A DNA stretch of 27,482 bases, taken from IMG/VR virus record IMGVR_UViG_3300032313_001843, positions 1 through 27,482 of that record. One strand, 5' to 3'. Under the pieces are notes generated by a model. The model did not search any database. It saw only the letters and a program-made list of their open reading frames with translations, and was not told where the DNA came from. The DNA is from a virus. The first letter of the stretch is position 1. Every line of letters begins with the position of its first letter. A program made the translations under genes and the position numbers. Positions 25,706 through 27,482 of this stretch are shown here, piece by piece.

Positions 25706-27080
25706 ACTCGAAAACAGGAAGACCTTTCCTAATTCTATCAAGAATAACAGCTTTAATCTTCATAACCTCCGCGTCTGCTGAAGTAGAACCCTTATTAAAG
25801 AAATCCATAGAGATGTGAGCCCCAGTAGTGGATCCAGTTCGCCCTTGAGTTCCTATATACGTGCCTGGAGTTATTACATCTCCTGGCTTAAGATTCTGGT
25901 TTAATTCATCAAAATGCGCAATTAATGTATCTGCTACTTTTCCTTGAGGTGTTTTAAACCTAAGCTCGACATAATTTCCGTAACCACGTGCGGTGGCTCC
26001 TTTCTCTAAATTAAACTCTCTGGGATCTTTAACTACTTTTAAAACTTCTGCTTGAAAAGGAGCTACAAATTTTGCTCCTCTTTTACCTCCCTCAATAACA
26101 AAATCCATACCTTTTCCCCCAGTATCGTTCGGATTTGTTATAGAAACTCCTGTATAAGCAACACCTTGTGATGGTTTTGCTGCAGTTTCAATATTTTTAC
26201 CTGCGTTTTGAGCAAGATTACCTTGTCGCATGTTATTAACAAGTTGTTCTAAGTCAGAAGCAGCTTGGTTGTATCCTTGCTCTTCTTTTGCAACATTTAA
26301 ATAACTGTTAACTAAATCAATAGGATCCTTCATAGGCGTTGTTTTGACCATAGCACTCATAGCTTGAGATCTATATATTTCTGCGGCGTCTTGATTACGA
26401 GGGTCTTCACTGTCTTCTAACTCGGAGGCTAGTTGCAGTAAAGAAGAAGCCTGTAAATACTCATTTGGAGCGTCTGTTTTTACAGCCGTAGAAGCAATTA
26501 AATTTTTAGAGATTGTTTCGTTTAATGCTTCATTGAAGTCAAAAGGTTTAACTTTAAAAGGAGTTGTTTCTGCACTTGCATTTGTTTGCTGAGTAGGTAC
26601 TTCGGCTTTAGCACCAAAACTAGGTAGATCTCCTAACACACGTCTAGCGTTCTCATAAAGATCGCCACCTTGCCGAAAACGTTTTGCTGCACTAGAAACA
26701 GAAGTACCAAAAGAATCTTCCTTACCTAACGAAACATTAGGATTACCTCCTAAAACTGTTGCGTAAGCACGTTCAATCCCCATACCTGGCTTATAACCTC
26801 TGTCCAAAAGAAATTGAACAGCACTCGGCATCTGCTCCGCACGAGTATATTTACCAATACGAGAGGGATTTAAGTATTTCGCTCTCTCCCCCGGTCCGAA
26901 TTGGATCATCCCATAGTGTTTTCCTCCTGCACCACCCCAAATATTGGGGTCCATATTGGTTCCTGACTCTAAGGAAAGAAACCCTCCTAATTCGTATGGA
27001 TTAAGTTTTAATTTTTGTGCAGCCTCAAATATCGCTGCACGATCAGCTGGAGGTAAAGATCCAATGCGAGGGTTTGGCAT
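25698..27080 (-). CDS. Virion lysozyme-like protein fused to a degenerate M23 domain
   Basis: 460 aa from ATG at 27080; an in-frame TTG 54 bases earlier seems less natural. Residues 10-140 are lysozyme/SLT-like: FLSLESG with Glu38 as likely acid, AGGKHYGMIQFG (51-62), and ERAYATVLGGNP. A helical middle (185-290) leads to an M23 fold at about 310-440: GGKGMDFV, GYGNYVEL, TLIAHFDEL, PGDVITPGTYIGTQG, TGSTTGAHISMDF. Asp326, His389 and His422 are kept, but the first zinc His of HxGxD is Gly and the HxH second His is Ser424, so peptidase activity is doubtful. Likely a tail or ejection protein cutting peptidoglycan at entry. Confidence 0.8.
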   Translation of the reverse strand: MPNPRIGSLPPADRAAIFEAAQKLKLNPYELGGFLSLESGTNMDPNIWGGAGGKHYGMIQFGPGERAKYLNPSRIGKYTRAEQMPSAVQFLLDRGYKPGMGIERAYATVLGGNPNVSLGKEDSFGTSVSSAAKRFRQGGDLYENARRVLGDLPSFGAKAEVPTQQTNASAETTPFKVKPFDFNEALNETISKNLIASTAVKTDAPNEYLQASSLLQLASELEDSEDPRNQDAAEIYRSQAMSAMVKTTPMKDPIDLVNSYLNVAKEEQGYNQAASDLEQLVNNMRQGNLAQNAGKNIETAAKPSQGVAYTGVSITNPNDTGGKGMDFVIEGGKRGAKFVAPFQAEVLKVVKDPREFNLEKGATARGYGNYVELRFKTPQGKVADTLIAHFDELNQNLKPGDVITPGTYIGTQGRTGSTTGAHISMDFFNKGSTSADAEVMKIKAVILDRIRKGLPVFEYG

Positions 27081-27093
27081 AATTATCAGAGTT

Positions 27094-27207
27094 TCATCTA
27101 ACCCAGTTTGATTCGGCCTTGAGACCCGGTGCAAATACGGCTTGGACAGACGTAATTAAGCTGAAAGTAACTGCAAGGTGGCGAACAAAGCTAGGACAAA
27201 GAGTCAT
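27094..27207 (-). CDS. Possible small secreted peptide gene, 37 aa
   Basis: ATG at 27207 to TGA at 27094, 13 bp ahead of the lysozyme/M23 gene on the same strand. The product MTLCPSFVRHLAVTFSLITS continues VQAVFAPGLKAESNWVR and looks like a signal peptide: basic residues, a hydrophobic core, then VFA-PG. It may be a leader or chance. The gap 27208-27346 holds nothing I can name. Confidence 0.3.
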   Translation of the reverse strand: MTLCPSFVRHLAVTFSLITSVQAVFAPGLKAESNWVR

Positions 27208-27346
27208 CAAATTAAAGCAACAACACTGGCTCCCACAAATCAAAAGATTTTTGTCCAGTTGGCTTGGGCTTACATGAGGAGCAATGCCAAGAATAAATTT
27301 AACTTCGATATTACTTTAGCTAAACAAACAATAACTATAAAAAGTA

Positions 27347-27482
27347 TTAATTTTCGACTGAAGTCACATCGTCATCAAACAAATCTATATTCGTATCCAC
27401 AGCGATTCCGGCGTCATCCATTACAGAAAGATAAGCCCGTTCACGGCAAATAAGTCGGTAAATAATATTCCAAAAAAACTGA
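27347..27482 (-). CDS. C-terminal end of a gene running past the window edge
   Basis: An open frame enters from the right edge on the - strand and ends at TAA 27347-27349. It encodes FFWNIIYRLICRERAYLSVM followed by an acidic end (DDAGIAVDTNIDLFDDDVTS). It reads as a helix and an acidic tail, a common C-terminus for phage structural proteins. Gene order with the lysozyme/M23 gene suggests the same virion operon. A + strand frame here (27178-27453) seems a shadow. Confidence 0.55.
   Translation of the reverse strand, partial: QFFWNIIYRLICRERAYLSVMDDAGIAVDTNIDLFDDDVTSVEN

Noticed and set aside
27178-27453. 91-aa open frame on the + strand at the right edge
   Set aside because: GTG start, no ordered pattern, and it overlaps a more protein-like - strand frame with an acidic C-terminus plus the leader of the lysozyme/M23 gene.
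1-27482. CRISPR array or Cas genes
   Set aside because: The Cas4-like nuclease is a phage-type PD-(D/E)XK enzyme without a Cys cluster, and no evenly spaced repeat array exists; the 63-bp and 42-bp repeats are coding.

Overview
The window is a stretch of a double-stranded DNA tailed phage (Caudoviricetes), most likely one that infects picocyanobacteria (Synechococcus/Prochlorococcus type). Pointers are a lysis module, tail-fibre-like genes, a replication module with primase-helicase, SSB-like protein and ThyX, many short genes of the kind I associate with cyanophages (from memory, not searched), an NblA-like phycobilisome-degradation protein, and one HIP1 palindrome. Base composition is AT-rich (about 40% GC by eye) except for one GC-rich patch at about 17.85-18.66 kb that resembles marine Synechococcus DNA. 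I cannot name the phage.

Layout. (1) 1-8.1 kb, mostly + strand: end of a repeat-bearing protein, a zinc/HTH protein, tandem-OB SSB-like protein, unknown 270-aa protein, zinc-ribbon/HTH protein, a methyltransferase-fold protein without its catalytic motifs, acidic protein, PD-(D/E)XK nuclease, 916-aa primase-helicase, and a membrane-anchored winged-helix protein. The NblA-like gene sits antisense inside this block with its own promoter. (2) 8.1-12.0 kb, - strand: thyX, small genes chained by TAATG stop/start overlaps, an HNH nuclease, zinc protein, and a two-domain endolysin (GH24 lysozyme plus C39 peptidase). (3) 12.1-14.0 kb: two small membrane proteins (holin candidates), an HNH endonuclease and a tyrosine integrase. 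(4) 14.0-18.4 kb: many small genes, mostly - strand, including a tail-fibre-chaperone-like protein and Cys-rich proteins, with intergenic stretches rich in inverted repeats. (5) 18.5-21.6 kb, - strand: tail-fibre/receptor-binding block, including a DUF1566 lectin-fold protein with a sharp GC change at its 3' end. (6) 21.9-24.7 kb, + strand: six genes of DNA-binding type (zinc/HTH, winged helix, coiled coil, excisionase-like, unknown, Dam-like methyltransferase with an altered catalytic motif) inserted between - strand structural genes. (7) 24.7-27.5 kb, - strand: virion proteins, among them a lysozyme/M23 fusion whose M23 zinc site is degenerate.

The most notable theme is that several enzyme folds are kept while catalytic residues are gone: two methyltransferase-like proteins, two HNH-like zinc proteins fused to HTH domains, and one M23 domain. 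The two + strand clusters each pair a pseudo-HNH/HTH protein with a pseudo-methyltransferase. The other main points are the NblA-like gene with an operator-like palindrome over its -35, a possible integrase/excisionase pair, and eight small genes or start corrections that simple ORF length cut-offs would miss. All functional names come from motif reading only.
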